DNA from: JAWKHR01 sp041394725
Lineage (GTDB): Bacteria > Acidobacteriota > Vicinamibacteria > Vicinamibacterales > SCN-69-37
Direction of reading: 5' to 3'
Length of the DNA: 44,290 nucleotides
NCBI GenBank assembly: GCA_041394725.1
Contig: JAWKHR010000049.1
Coordinates: 1 to 44,290 of the forward strand
A program made the position numbers and the translations under genes. Positions 18,365 to 25,943 of the stretch are shown here, piece after piece. The notes beneath the pieces were generated by a model that was given only the letters and a program-made list of their open reading frames with translations, was not told the DNA's origin and made no database searches. Each line of letters begins with the position of its first letter. Within the stretch, counting starts at the first letter, position 1.

Positions 18365-19117
18365 ATGCGTATCGCCTTTGATCTCGACGGCGTGCTGGCC
18401 GATCTGCACGAGCCCTTCGTGCGCGAAGCGCGCGCGCTCTTCCCGTCGCTCGACGCGGCGTCGCTGACGCTCGCCGACGTCGGCGCGTCGCCGACCGGCG
18501 ATCGGGCCGCGGCCACGCCAGCGCGCCTGCCCGCGCTCGACCACGGCCCGACGCCGGAGCAGTCCGACGCGGTGTGGCGCAGCCTGGCCGCGCGACCCGA
18601 CTTCTGGGAAACGCTGGCCGAGTGCGAGCCCGGCACCATCGCGCGGCTGGCCGCGCTGGCCGAGGAACGCCGGTGGGACGTCCTCTTCATCACGAGCCGG
18701 CCGACGTCGGCGGGCCGGACGGTGCAGCGCCAGACGCAGCGATGGCTCCAGCGGCACGGCTTCGACCTGCCGAGCGTGTACGTCGTGCACGGATCGCGCG
18801 GGCAGGTCGCGGCGGCGCTCCGGCTCGACGCGGTGATCGACGACCGGCCCGACAACTGCCTCGACGTCGTGCTCGAGTCGCGGGCGGCGGCCATCCTGGT
18901 CTGGCGCGGCGCGCCCGGGACCGTGCCGGCGTCCGCCAAGCGGCTGGGCATCGCGACGACCAGCACCGTGCGAGAATGCCTCGATGCGCTCATCGAGGCG
19001 GATGAGGCGACGGACGGGACCGGCGTGCTGGACCGGCTGCGCCGCCTCTTCGGCGTCCGCACGCGGTCCGCGGCGTCCTTCCTCCGCGAGCAGACGCCGG
19101 GCCGCAGTCGGAGCTGA
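18365..19117 (+). CDS. HAD-superfamily phosphatase-like protein
   Basis: A 250-residue cytosolic protein opening with IAFDLDGVLAD, where D6 and D8 are the nucleophile and general acid/base of haloacid-dehalogenase phosphatases. Motif II is LFITSRPTSAG (Ser/Thr binding phosphate) and motif IV is VIDDRPDNCLDV. A cap of about 80 residues, rich in Ala and Pro, is inserted after motif I. It resembles 5'(3')-deoxyribonucleotidase-like HAD proteins, but the substrate cannot be named. The last 40 residues are basic and have no known fold. The ATG has no clear ribosome site. Confidence 0.8.
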   Translation: MRIAFDLDGVLADLHEPFVREARALFPSLDAASLTLADVGASPTGDRAAATPARLPALDHGPTPEQSDAVWRSLAARPDFWETLAECEPGTIARLAALAEERRWDVLFITSRPTSAGRTVQRQTQRWLQRHGFDLPSVYVVHGSRGQVAAALRLDAVIDDRPDNCLDVVLESRAAAILVWRGAPGTVPASAKRLGIATTSTVRECLDALIEADEATDGTGVLDRLRRLFGVRTRSAASFLREQTPGRSRS

Positions 19118-19131
19118 CCTCGGGGCGGCCC

Positions 19132-19449
19132 ATGGCTGACGAGCGGCGCCGCAGCGCGCGCGTCCGCATCGTCGGCGAGGTGCACGGGCGGGCCGTGTCG
19201 GTCGACCAGCCCGTCACCGTACGCGAGATCAGCCTCGGCGGCCTGTCCCTGCGCACGTCGTTCCCGTTCGAGGTCGGCACCACCCACGACATCCGGCTCA
19301 CCCTCGGCGACGGCGCGGCGGTGGCGTTGCGCGCGCGCGTGGTGCACAGCCGCGCCGTGGACCAGGGACCGGCGGCCGCCTACGAGACCGGATTCGAGTT
19401 CCTGGCGGAGGACGCCGGCGTGGGCGGCCTGATCGACCGGATGCGGTGA
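19132..19449 (+). CDS. PilZ-domain protein (c-di-GMP receptor candidate)
   Basis: A single 105-residue PilZ domain. The N-terminal RRRSAR (residues 5-10) is the RxxxR arginine motif and EISLGGLSL (about 32-40) corresponds to (D/N)xSxxG, the two parts that hold cyclic di-GMP. Glu stands in place of Asp/Asn in the second motif, so binding may be altered. Small stand-alone PilZ proteins adjust motility, polysaccharide export or transcription. It begins 15 bases after the HAD gene and converges with the peptide cassette on the other strand. Confidence 0.85.
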   Translation: MADERRRSARVRIVGEVHGRAVSVDQPVTVREISLGGLSLRTSFPFEVGTTHDIRLTLGDGAAVALRARVVHSRAVDQGPAAAYETGFEFLAEDAGVGGLIDRMR

Positions 19450-19506
19450 CCGCGTGGCGCCCGTGAGGCGTCACGCGATGGGACGGCGGGCCGGGCGGGT
19501 GGGCCG

Positions 19507-20355
19507 TCAGGCCCGCGCCGCGCGGCCGAGCGGCGCGCGGCGATCGGGCACGGCGCCGAGGACGGTCGCGACGAGCGCCGGCAGACCGTCCCAGCGCGGC
19601 GCGAACGCCAGGTCGAACACGGGGACGCGCGCGGCAATCTCGAGGTAGGTCTCGACCATCGCCTGCGTGTGCGCCTTGTCGTCGACGTCGAAGCAGTGCG
19701 CGTGCGCCAGCAGCACCGGGAACGCCTCGACGGCGCTCAGCTGGCGCAGCCGCGGGTGGGCGCCGGCCGACGCGTCGGGCGAGAGCGCGAAGACGGCGCC
19801 GAGGTTCGGCGTGCCGACGGCGGCGCGGCGCGCGGGCTCGCCGAGCGGAGCGTCCTCCCCGAAGAACGCGAGCGACTCGGCCCGGAGCTGCGGCGCGAAG
19901 GGGAGCGGGTGCACGAGCACGCGCTCCGGGTCGTGCGACAGCACGATCGCGTCGTCGGCCACCTGGCGGTGTCCGGCCCGCGCGATCGCGAAGGCCAGCG
20001 TGGACTTGCCCGTGCCGGCGCGCCCGCAGAACGCGAGCACGCCGGTCGCCCCGAGCGCCGCGCTCGCGTGCATGGCCTGGCGTCCCATCACCTGCAGGAT
20101 GATCGGCTGGAGCGAGGTGTGAAAGGTGTCCTCGATGATGGCGCGCGGCACGCCCGGACGCGGCGTGACCTCGATGACGCGCGACGAGGCGTGGAAGGCG
20201 AAGCGACCGAGCTGCGGCCAGTCGATCCAGTCGCGGTCCGGTCCGCGAAAGGCCTGCGCGAGCACGCGGCCCGCATCGTCGCGCCAGGTGTTCACCAGGC
20301 GGCCGGCGGGTGGGCCGGACTCGGCGCGCGCGGGCGCGAAGCGCAGGTTGAGCAT
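19507..20355 (-). CDS. HPr-kinase-like protein of a peptide-modification cassette
   Basis: A 282-residue protein with the P-loop GRAGTGKST at 111-119 set in the HprK context: RQAMHASAAL just before it, then VADDAIVL at 132-139 and HPLPFAPQL after. These are features of HPr kinase/phosphorylase-related kinases, but the N-terminal HprK domain and the HPr-binding loop are absent and no HPr or EI gene is near. Similar kinases sit in lasso-peptide clusters (paeninodin type), where they phosphorylate the peptide. Here it is five bases downstream of the candidate peptide gene, so that peptide is the most likely substrate (inference). The ATG at 20355 gives the best fit to that spacing. Confidence 0.82.
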   Translation of the reverse strand: MLNLRFAPARAESGPPAGRLVNTWRDDAGRVLAQAFRGPDRDWIDWPQLGRFAFHASSRVIEVTPRPGVPRAIIEDTFHTSLQPIILQVMGRQAMHASAALGATGVLAFCGRAGTGKSTLAFAIARAGHRQVADDAIVLSHDPERVLVHPLPFAPQLRAESLAFFGEDAPLGEPARRAAVGTPNLGAVFALSPDASAGAHPRLRQLSAVEAFPVLLAHAHCFDVDDKAHTQAMVETYLEIAARVPVFDLAFAPRWDGLPALVATVLGAVPDRRAPLGRAARA

Positions 20356-20360
20356 CGGGA

Positions 20361-20555
20361 TCAGTCCCGGTCCGGGTCCGGGCGTCGTGCGCCGGGGCCG
20401 GCCACGGGCACGCGGGCCGTCACGGTCGACAGCTTGCCGTCGCCGCCGGCCTGCAGGATCTCGCCGACGGTGCCGGCGCGACGGAGGCGCGGGGGATCCC
20501 AGGGCAGTCGCTGGCCCGGCGCGTCCGGGCCGTCGGGGCGGGGCGTGTCGCTCAT
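20361..20555 (-). CDS. Candidate ribosomal peptide precursor with lasso-type leader
   Basis: A 64-residue peptide. W19-x-x-P22-x-L24-x-x-x-G28 keeps exactly the YxxPxLxxxG spacing of lasso-peptide leaders, with Trp for Tyr; this is the part recognised by PqqD-like proteins. The rest reads TVGEILQAGGDGKLSTV and then a Pro/Arg/Asp-rich end. Possible phosphoacceptors are S43, T44 and T46. A lasso ring would need Asp or Glu seven to nine residues after the core start; none is placed so in the likely core. The start overlaps the pqqD-like stop (ATGA) and its own stop is five bases before the kinase. Small and Pro-rich, so a homology search is needed to confirm it. Confidence 0.65.
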   Translation of the reverse strand: MSDTPRPDGPDAPGQRLPWDPPRLRRAGTVGEILQAGGDGKLSTVTARVPVAGPGARRPDPDRD

Positions 20556-20839
20556 GTCCCGAGGAGTCCTTCCTGCTGGAGCGCGACGACGAGCCGCGCG
20601 GCGGCATCGGCCGCGTCGGCCACGCCGACCTCGTACTCGGCCGTCAGCGCCGCGGTGATGTCGTCCATCGACGCGCCCCGGCGCAGCAGCGCCCAGATGC
20701 GGGCGCCGGTGTGGTTGAGCTCGAAGATCCGGTTCGTCTCGAGGTCGATCAACACGGCGCCGCCCGCGAGCTGGCGGCACACGACGTCCTCGGACGGCCG
20801 GACGGGAGAACGGGCGGATCGCGATGCGACGTCAGGCAT
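20552..20839 (-). CDS. PqqD-family peptide-binding protein (RRE domain)
   Basis: A 95-residue protein of the PqqD family: VVCRQLAGGAVLIDLETNRIFELNHTG gives the three beta strands and the N-x-TG turn, followed by ARIWALL, a helix with DDITAALTAEYEV and a last helix ending in QQEGLL. PqqD-like domains (RRE) bind leader peptides and present them to modifying enzymes. Here the partner is most likely the peptide encoded directly downstream. It is the first gene of the three-gene operon and has a promoter of its own. The first 15 residues are probably unstructured. Confidence 0.88.
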   Translation of the reverse strand: MPDVASRSARSPVRPSEDVVCRQLAGGAVLIDLETNRIFELNHTGARIWALLRRGASMDDITAALTAEYEVGVADAADAAARLVVALQQEGLLGT

Positions 20840-20871
20840 GGCGGCGACGGCCTCGGGGGAACCTCGGATCG

Positions 20872-20901
20872 AGCTTAGGGATGCGCCCGGACCCGCGTCA
20901 A
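20872..20901 (-). promoter_or_regulatory. Promoter of the PqqD-peptide-kinase operon
   Basis: On the minus strand TTGACG (20901-20896, five of six to consensus) and TAAGCT (20877-20872, three of six) are 18 bases apart. The start would be near 20865, 26 bases before the pqqD-like start codon. It separates this operon from the symporter gene upstream. Confidence 0.5.
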
Positions 20902-20976
20902 TGCGCGGCGTCTCCGCGAGGAACAGCGGCGTGACGAAACGGATACCCGGGCGTGCAGAAGCGTGCAGCCGCGTGA

Positions 20977-22332
20977 TCAGAACGCGGCCAGCACCAGGTA
21001 GGTGAGGCCGGAGGCGAGCATGCCGAGGAAGGCCGGCGTGGCCCAGCCGTAGCCGAGGCCCTTGGTCGCGATCTGGATCGTGACGAGCGTCATCACGCCG
21101 ACCAGCATCGACGCGAGCGCACCCCAGCGCCCGCCGCGCGGCAGGAAGAGTGCGCCGAGGATCGGCGCGAAGAGCGTGACGACCATCACCGAGTAGAAGA
21201 GCGTGAGGGCGCTGGCGACGCTGTCGAAGACGAACGTCAGGCCGTAGCCGGCGAGCGCGCCCACGACGGCGCCCCACCGGGCGACGCGCAGGACGTCGGC
21301 GTCGGTCGCGTGCGGGCGGAAGAAGCCCTTGTAGAAATCCCGCGCGCCGGACGTGGAGAGCATGAACAGGACCGCGTCGGCGGAGCTGAGCTCGGCCGAG
21401 AAGACGGCGGCGAGGGCGATCGCGCCGACGAGGTACGGCACGTCGCTCGCGAGCACCGCCGGGAGCGCCATCTCCGCCCGTTCCAGGCCCGGGTGCAGCG
21501 TCCGCGCCGCCAGGCCGAGGATGACCGGGAGCAGCGAGAACGCCATCAGCGCGAGCCCGTTCCAGGCGATGCCACGGGTCAGCGTCCGCTCGCTGCGCGC
21601 GCCGTAGGCCTTCTGGATCAACCCGGGCGACAGGAAGAACGCCGGCCCGAGCAGGAAGAGCGTCGGCCACCCGACCGTCTCGCCGCGCCAGAAACTCGTG
21701 CCGGCCGCCGTGATCTCGAGCCCGCCCGCGGCGCTGTTCGCGTACGGCGCGGCCGCGACGAAGCCGACGATGATGACGACGAGCTGCAGCTGGTTGACCC
21801 ACGCCGCGCTCAGCAGGCCGCCGCCGATGAAATAGGTGGTGGTCGCGATGGTCGCGACGAGCGCGCCCACCGGCAGCGGCAGGCCGGCCACGCGCTCCAG
21901 CACTTCCGCCGCACCGCGAAGCTGGCCGCACAGGATGAAGAAGCTGCCCAGCCAGATGATCGCGGCCGCCAGGCCCCGGACGTCGCGACCGAAATGGTGC
22001 TCGAGGAAGTCGCCCACGGTCATCAGGCCCAGGCGCTTCGCCTCGCGCCAGACCATCGGGCCGATCCAGAACGCCAGCACGAGCGAGCCCAGGCCGGCAC
22101 TGCCGTTCCACCACCAGGCGGCCAGGCCGTCGCGATACGCGTAGCCGGTGGCGCCCACGGTCGATCCGGCGCCGATGTTCGCGGCGAGGAAGGTCGCGAA
22201 GAGCAGGCCCGGGCCGAGCGCGCGGCCCGCGACGAAGAAGTCCGTGCTCGCACGCACGCGGCGGCCGATCCACAGGCCGAGGCCGGCGAGGCCGACCGTG
22301 TAGAGGACGAGCAGGGCGACGAACAGCGTCAC
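20977..22332 (-). CDS. Sodium:solute symporter (SSS family)
   Basis: A 451-residue membrane protein with about 12-13 TM helices. It begins with a hydrophobic helix and GRRVRASTDFFVAGRALG, then ATFLAANIGAGSTVGATGYAYRDG, the typical N-terminal signature of the SSS (LeuT-fold) family, and has FSAELSSADAVLFMLSTS in a later helix, corresponding to a sodium-binding segment. Substrate unknown: family members carry sugars, amino acids, vitamins or organic acids. It starts only four bases after the P1 peptidase stop, so the two are co-translated; uptake of products of the peptidase is a fair guess. Confidence 0.92.
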   Translation of the reverse strand: MTLFVALLVLYTVGLAGLGLWIGRRVRASTDFFVAGRALGPGLLFATFLAANIGAGSTVGATGYAYRDGLAAWWWNGSAGLGSLVLAFWIGPMVWREAKRLGLMTVGDFLEHHFGRDVRGLAAAIIWLGSFFILCGQLRGAAEVLERVAGLPLPVGALVATIATTTYFIGGGLLSAAWVNQLQLVVIIVGFVAAAPYANSAAGGLEITAAGTSFWRGETVGWPTLFLLGPAFFLSPGLIQKAYGARSERTLTRGIAWNGLALMAFSLLPVILGLAARTLHPGLERAEMALPAVLASDVPYLVGAIALAAVFSAELSSADAVLFMLSTSGARDFYKGFFRPHATDADVLRVARWGAVVGALAGYGLTFVFDSVASALTLFYSVMVVTLFAPILGALFLPRGGRWGALASMLVGVMTLVTIQIATKGLGYGWATPAFLGMLASGLTYLVLAAF

Positions 22333-22336
22333 GGCG

Positions 22337-23467
22337 TCAGCGGCGCAGGTCGGCGACGGCCGGGTAGCCCGGCAGTCCCGTGGCGAGCCGGACGGCCCGC
22401 AGGATCGCGTCGGTGATGGCCTCGGCCGCGAGGCTGCCCACGGTGCTGGTGCTCGCGGCGCCCTCGAACTGGCCCGTCGCGAGCGTGAAGATGGTGTCGC
22501 CGTCGCTCGGCGTGTGGGAGGGCACGATCGCGCGCGCGAAGCCGTCCTGGGCCATGCGCGCCACCTTGCGCGCCTCGGCCTTGGTCAGGCGCGCGTTGGT
22601 CGCGACCACGCCGAGCGTCGTGTTGCCGCCCGCCGGGCTCGCCGGGGTGATGCCGCGGCGCACGAGGTCCCACGGGTTCTCGAGGCCCAGGCCGTCGGCC
22701 GTCCGGACGCCGGCCACCGGCTGGCCCGTGCGCGGATCGACCACCGACCCGACCGCGTTGACCACGACGAGCGCCGCGACGATCAGGCCACCCTCCGTGC
22801 GGAGCGCCGCCGAGCCGACGCCGCCCTTCATGCCGCGACCGCGGGCGAAGCTCTTGCCGATCGTCGCGCCCGCGCCGGCGCCGACCGATCCCTGCGCCAC
22901 CGGCGCGCTCGTCGCCGCGCCCGCCGCCGCGTAGCCGCAGGCGGCCGTCGGACGGATCTCGGGGTGGTCGCCGATCGGCAGGTCGAAGATGATCGCCGCC
23001 GGCACGATCGGCACCGGCCCGCCGGTGATCGGATAGCCGATGCCGTGCTCGGCCAGCCAGGTCATGACCCCGTCCGCCGCGGCCAGGCCGAACGCGCTGC
23101 CGCCGGAAAGCACGATCGCGTTGACGTGCTGCACGGTGTTCTCGGGCTCGAGCAGGTCGGTCTCGCGCGTGCCGGGGGCGCCGCCCGCGACGTCCACGCC
23201 GCCCACGGTCCGGTCGGGCGCGAGGATGACGGTGCAGCCCGTCGGGCGTTCCGCCAGCGTGTGGTGCCCGACGCGGATGCCGGGCACGCTGGTCAGCGAA
23301 TCGGTCGGGGTGTCCGTCGGCGTCTGCACGGCGGCCTCATGGGGCGGGGAAGCGGGCGTCCTGGCGGGGTCGGCCGACGGGACGCCGGCACGGGTGGCCG
23401 CGACGGCGACCGCGGCGGCGGCCAGGACCGGCGTCGCGACGAGCCAGAGGCGGCCCGGAAGTGTCAC
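22337..23467 (-). CDS. P1/S58 family peptidase (DmpA/NylC type), exported
   Basis: A 376-residue Ntn-type hydrolase made as one chain and self-cleaved. After a signal peptide (about residues 1-28) and a Pro/Thr linker, LTSVPGIRVGHHT opens the fold; VLSGGSAFGLAAADGV follows; the cleavage motif is GNTTLGVVATNA at 281-292, with predicted cut N282/T283 and T283 as nucleophile, as in NylC-type enzymes (DmpA has Ser). Known members release N-terminal amino acids, beta-amino acids or cut nylon oligomers. It starts with GTG at 23467 next to a TATAAT box, so the mRNA may be leaderless. It is joined to the symporter gene. Confidence 0.9.
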   Translation of the reverse strand: MTLPGRLWLVATPVLAAAAVAVAATRAGVPSADPARTPASPPHEAAVQTPTDTPTDSLTSVPGIRVGHHTLAERPTGCTVILAPDRTVGGVDVAGGAPGTRETDLLEPENTVQHVNAIVLSGGSAFGLAAADGVMTWLAEHGIGYPITGGPVPIVPAAIIFDLPIGDHPEIRPTAACGYAAAGAATSAPVAQGSVGAGAGATIGKSFARGRGMKGGVGSAALRTEGGLIVAALVVVNAVGSVVDPRTGQPVAGVRTADGLGLENPWDLVRRGITPASPAGGNTTLGVVATNARLTKAEARKVARMAQDGFARAIVPSHTPSDGDTIFTLATGQFEGAASTSTVGSLAAEAITDAILRAVRLATGLPGYPAVADLRR

Positions 23468-23502
23468 AGCGTCCGATTATACCGGCCGCCGTCGGGCGTC
23501 AG
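23465..23502 (-). promoter_or_regulatory. Promoter of the P1 peptidase gene, probably leaderless
   Basis: On the minus strand a perfect TATAAT (23481-23476) ends eight bases before the GTG start; CTGACG (23502-23497) is a possible -35 at a short 15-base spacing. No Shine-Dalgarno can fit between them. Confidence 0.55.
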
Positions 23503-23528
23503 GCCGGCTGGCGCGGTCGCCGGCCTGC

Positions 23529-23546
23529 TAAGATCGAGGGCCGATG
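23529..23546 (+). promoter_or_regulatory. -10 box of surE, probably leaderless
   Basis: TAAGAT (23529-23534, four of six to consensus) ends nine bases before the surE ATG. Start of the RNA would fall about three bases before the codon. GAGGG lies in between, so a very short leader with a poor ribosome site is the alternative. Confidence 0.4.
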
Positions 23547-24302
23547 CGACGCATTCTCGTGACCAATGACGACGGCTACTTCTCACCCGGCATCGAGGCG
23601 CTCGCCGAGGCCCTGCGGCCGCTCGGCGCGGTCACGATCGTGGCGCCGCAGACCGAGGCCAGCGCCGTCGGCCACGGCCTCACCCTGCGTCGTCCGCTGC
23701 GGCTCGAAGCCGTGCGCGACGACGTCTACGCGGTGGACGGCACACCGACCGACTGCGTCAACATCGCCATCGACAAGGTGCTCCACGGCGCGCCCGATCT
23801 GGTCGTCTCGGGCATCAACAAGGGGCTCAACATCGGCGACGACGTCACCTATTCCGGCACGGTGGCCGGCGCCTTCGAGGGCGCGCTGCTCGGACACCAG
23901 GCCGTCGCGGTCTCGCTGCAGTCCGGGCCGGGGCCCTGGGACTTCGGCCCGGCGGCCGCCTTCGCCGCGACGATCGCCCAGGCTCTGCTCGCGCGGCCGC
24001 TGCCGCACCGATCGTTCCTCAACGTCAACGTCCCGCGCGGCGCCATCCACGGCGCCCGGGTCACCGTGCAGGCGAAGCGCAACCACATCACCAAGGTCGA
24101 TCGCCGGCTCGACCCGCGCGGCCGGCCGTACTTCTGGATCGAGGAAGCCGAGGACGACTGGCAGCACGACCCGCGCAGCGACCACCAGGCGATCCGCGAC
24201 GGCTTCATCTCGGTGACGCCGCTGCAGCCGGACCTGACCGACCACCAGGCGCTCGGGATGGTCGAAGGCCTGGTGCCGGGTGGCGCGGCCACCGGCGCCT
24301 GA
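23544..24302 (+). CDS. surE: 5'/3'-nucleotidase SurE
   Basis: Metal-dependent phosphatase that removes phosphate from nucleoside 5'- or 3'-monophosphates; common in stationary-phase and repair contexts. The 252-residue product has VTNDDG at 6-11 (metal-binding Asp pair), APQTEASAVGHGLT, VDGTPTDCVN, VSGINKGLNIGDDVTYSGTVAGAFEGALLG (second metal ligand Asn and the Ser/Thr loop) and FLNVNVP, all in family order and spacing. Divergent from the P1 peptidase. Confidence 0.97.
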   Translation: MRRILVTNDDGYFSPGIEALAEALRPLGAVTIVAPQTEASAVGHGLTLRRPLRLEAVRDDVYAVDGTPTDCVNIAIDKVLHGAPDLVVSGINKGLNIGDDVTYSGTVAGAFEGALLGHQAVAVSLQSGPGPWDFGPAAAFAATIAQALLARPLPHRSFLNVNVPRGAIHGARVTVQAKRNHITKVDRRLDPRGRPYFWIEEAEDDWQHDPRSDHQAIRDGFISVTPLQPDLTDHQALGMVEGLVPGGAATGA

Positions 24303-24359
24303 TGCGCGGCGTGACCGTCCTCATGGGGCGGGCCAGGCGCCGCCCGGGGTGGAATCCGG

Positions 24360-24389
24360 TTGGCGAAAGGCCCCCGGTGCCCTTAGACT
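24360..24389 (+). promoter_or_regulatory. Promoter of tRNA-Pro
   Basis: TTGGCG (24360-24365) and TAGACT (24384-24389) are 18 bases apart; the predicted start near 24396 is five bases before the tRNA. Confidence 0.55.
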
Positions 24390-24400
24390 AGGAAGGTTGT

Positions 24401-24477
24401 CGGGGCGTGGCTCAGCCTGGTAGAGCACTCGGTTCGGGACCGAGGGGTCGGTGGTTCGAATCCACTCGCCCCGACCA
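24401..24477 (+). tRNA. tRNA-Pro(CGG)
   Basis: A complete cloverleaf of 77 bases: acceptor stem CGGGGCG/CGCCCCG, D arm with GCTC..GAGC, anticodon stem CTCGG/CCGAG with loop TTCGGGA (anticodon CGG, proline), T arm with GGTTCGAATCC, discriminator A and an encoded CCA end. It is followed by its own terminator. Confidence 0.97.
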
Positions 24478-24514
24478 GATTTCACCGCACGGCAGTGCGG
24501 CCATCGGAAAGACG

Positions 24515-24554
24515 ACGGCGCGCCCGGTCAGCCCGGCGCGCCGTTCGTGTTTTT
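24515..24554 (+). terminator. Rho-independent terminator after tRNA-Pro
   Basis: ACGGCGCGCC (24515-24524) and GGCGCGCCGT (24535-24544) are perfect complements with a ten-base loop, and a T run (24550-24554) follows within a few bases. Confidence 0.7.
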
Positions 24555-24659
24555 GCGTCTCGCGTTCGCCTCCCGCGCCCCCTTGCGCGATGACGCCGAC
24601 TGCGCGACCCTGAGGGCAGGGTTCCCGTCGTCCATCCGTCGTCCGCAAGGAGGTGCGCC

Positions 24660-25097
24660 ATGGCCACCGTGGCGACGCTGCTCGCCCGCAAGCCCTCGGA
24701 CGTCTACGCCATCGGTCCGACCGATTCCGTGCTCGACGCCGCACGGCTCATGAACGCCAGGCACATCGGCGGCCTGGTCGTCCTGACTTCCGACCGGCAC
24801 CTGGTCGGGATGTTCACCGAACGCGACATCCTCACGCGCGTGGTCGCCCGCCAGCTCGACCCGGCCACGACGCGGGTCGAGGAGGTGATGACGACGCCGG
24901 TCGCGGTGTGCCGCCGCGAGACGCCGGTCGAGGAGTGCCGCGCGGCGATGACCGCGCGGCGCATCCGTCACCTGCCGGTCGTGGACGGCGAACGGCTCGT
25001 CGGCATCCTGACGACGGGCGACATCCTGGCCCACGAGGTCAGCGAACAGGGCTCGACCATCGAGTTCCTGAGCGAGTACCTGTTCGGCGGCCGGTAG
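24660..25097 (+). CDS. Two-CBS-domain protein
   Basis: A 145-residue protein made only of two CBS domains (about residues 8-63 and 72-130). Each shows the usual pattern: VLDAARLMNARHIGGLVVL..LVGMFTERDIL and VEECRAAMTARRIRHLPVVDGERLVGILTTGDIL. A CBS pair binds adenine nucleotides such as AMP, ATP or SAM and senses energy state. No partner domain is fused. The start has a near-perfect AAGGAGG site six bases upstream, the best in the window, pointing to high expression. Confidence 0.93.
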   Translation: MATVATLLARKPSDVYAIGPTDSVLDAARLMNARHIGGLVVLTSDRHLVGMFTERDILTRVVARQLDPATTRVEEVMTTPVAVCRRETPVEECRAAMTARRIRHLPVVDGERLVGILTTGDILAHEVSEQGSTIEFLSEYLFGGR

Positions 25098-25098
25098 C

Positions 25099-25139
25099 CC
25101 GCGCGGCCCAATCCCGCGGGCGCGGAACGGGCCGCGCGG
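25099..25139 (+). terminator. Hairpin after the CBS gene
   Basis: CCGCGCGGCCC (25099-25109) and GGGCCGCGCGG (25129-25139) are perfect complements, two bases after the stop, loop 19 bases, no U tract. It lies between convergent genes. Confidence 0.5.
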
Positions 25140-25169
25140 AGCGCCCGGCGGTGTCGTGCCCGGCGGCGC

Positions 25170-25937
25170 TCAGGACGACTTCAGGTTGTCCGAGTGGTGC
25201 CGCAGGATGTTGAGCATCTCCACGGGCAGCGGGAAGACGATCGTCGAGTTCTTCTCGGACGCGATCTCGGTCAGCGTCTGCAGGTAGCGCAGGGTGATGG
25301 CGACCGGCTCGGCGGCGATCACGCCGGCGGCGGCCGACAGCTTTTCGGACGCCTCGTACTCGCCGGCCGCGTGGATGATCTTCGCGCGCTTCTCGCGTTC
25401 CGCTTCGGCCTGGCGCGCCATCGCGCGCTGCATGTCCGGTGGCAGGTCCACGTGCTTGACCTCGACGGCCGAGACCTTGATGCCCCAGAGGTCCGTCTGC
25501 TCGTCCAGGATGTGCTGGAGCTGCTGGTTCAGCCGCTCGCGTTCGGAGAGCAGGTCGTCGAGGTCCACCTGCCCGAGCACGCTGCGGAGCGTCGTCTGCG
25601 CGAGCTGCGACGTCGCGTAGTTGAAGTTCTCGACCTCGACGATGGCGCGGCGCGGGTCCATGACCCGGAAGTAGATGACCGCGTTGACCTTCACCGAGAC
25701 GTTGTCACGCGTGATGATGTCCTGCGGGGGCACGTCGTGCACGACCGTCCGCAGGCTCACGCGGACCATCCGGTCGAGGGGCGCGAAGACGAAGATGAGC
25801 CCGGGGCCCTTGGGTTCCGGCAGCAGCTTGCCGAGCCGGAAGATCACCCCGCGCTGGTACTCGGCGAGGATCTTGATCGAGCTGATCAGGTAGACGACCA
25901 GGATGAGCAGGATGACGGCGAACGGCTGCAGGGGCAT
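25170..25937 (-). CDS. Slipin, SPFH/band 7 membrane protein
   Basis: A 255-residue protein with a single N-terminal TM helix (residues 5-22) followed by the SPFH domain: ILAEYQRGVIFRLGKLL, GPGLIFVFAPLDRMVRVSLR and a coiled-coil of Glu/Arg/Ala helices (about 165-205), ending in TIVFPLPVEMLN. This is the bacterial stomatin/slipin (p-stomatin) form. It is six bases after nfeD, the classic slipin-NfeD pair: NfeD-type proteases cut the C-terminal part of the partner stomatin. Likely role is a membrane microdomain scaffold in envelope quality control. Confidence 0.94.
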   Translation of the reverse strand: MPLQPFAVILLILVVYLISSIKILAEYQRGVIFRLGKLLPEPKGPGLIFVFAPLDRMVRVSLRTVVHDVPPQDIITRDNVSVKVNAVIYFRVMDPRRAIVEVENFNYATSQLAQTTLRSVLGQVDLDDLLSERERLNQQLQHILDEQTDLWGIKVSAVEVKHVDLPPDMQRAMARQAEAEREKRAKIIHAAGEYEASEKLSAAAGVIAAEPVAITLRYLQTLTEIASEKNSTIVFPLPVEMLNILRHHSDNLKSS

Positions 25938-25943
25938 GGGACC

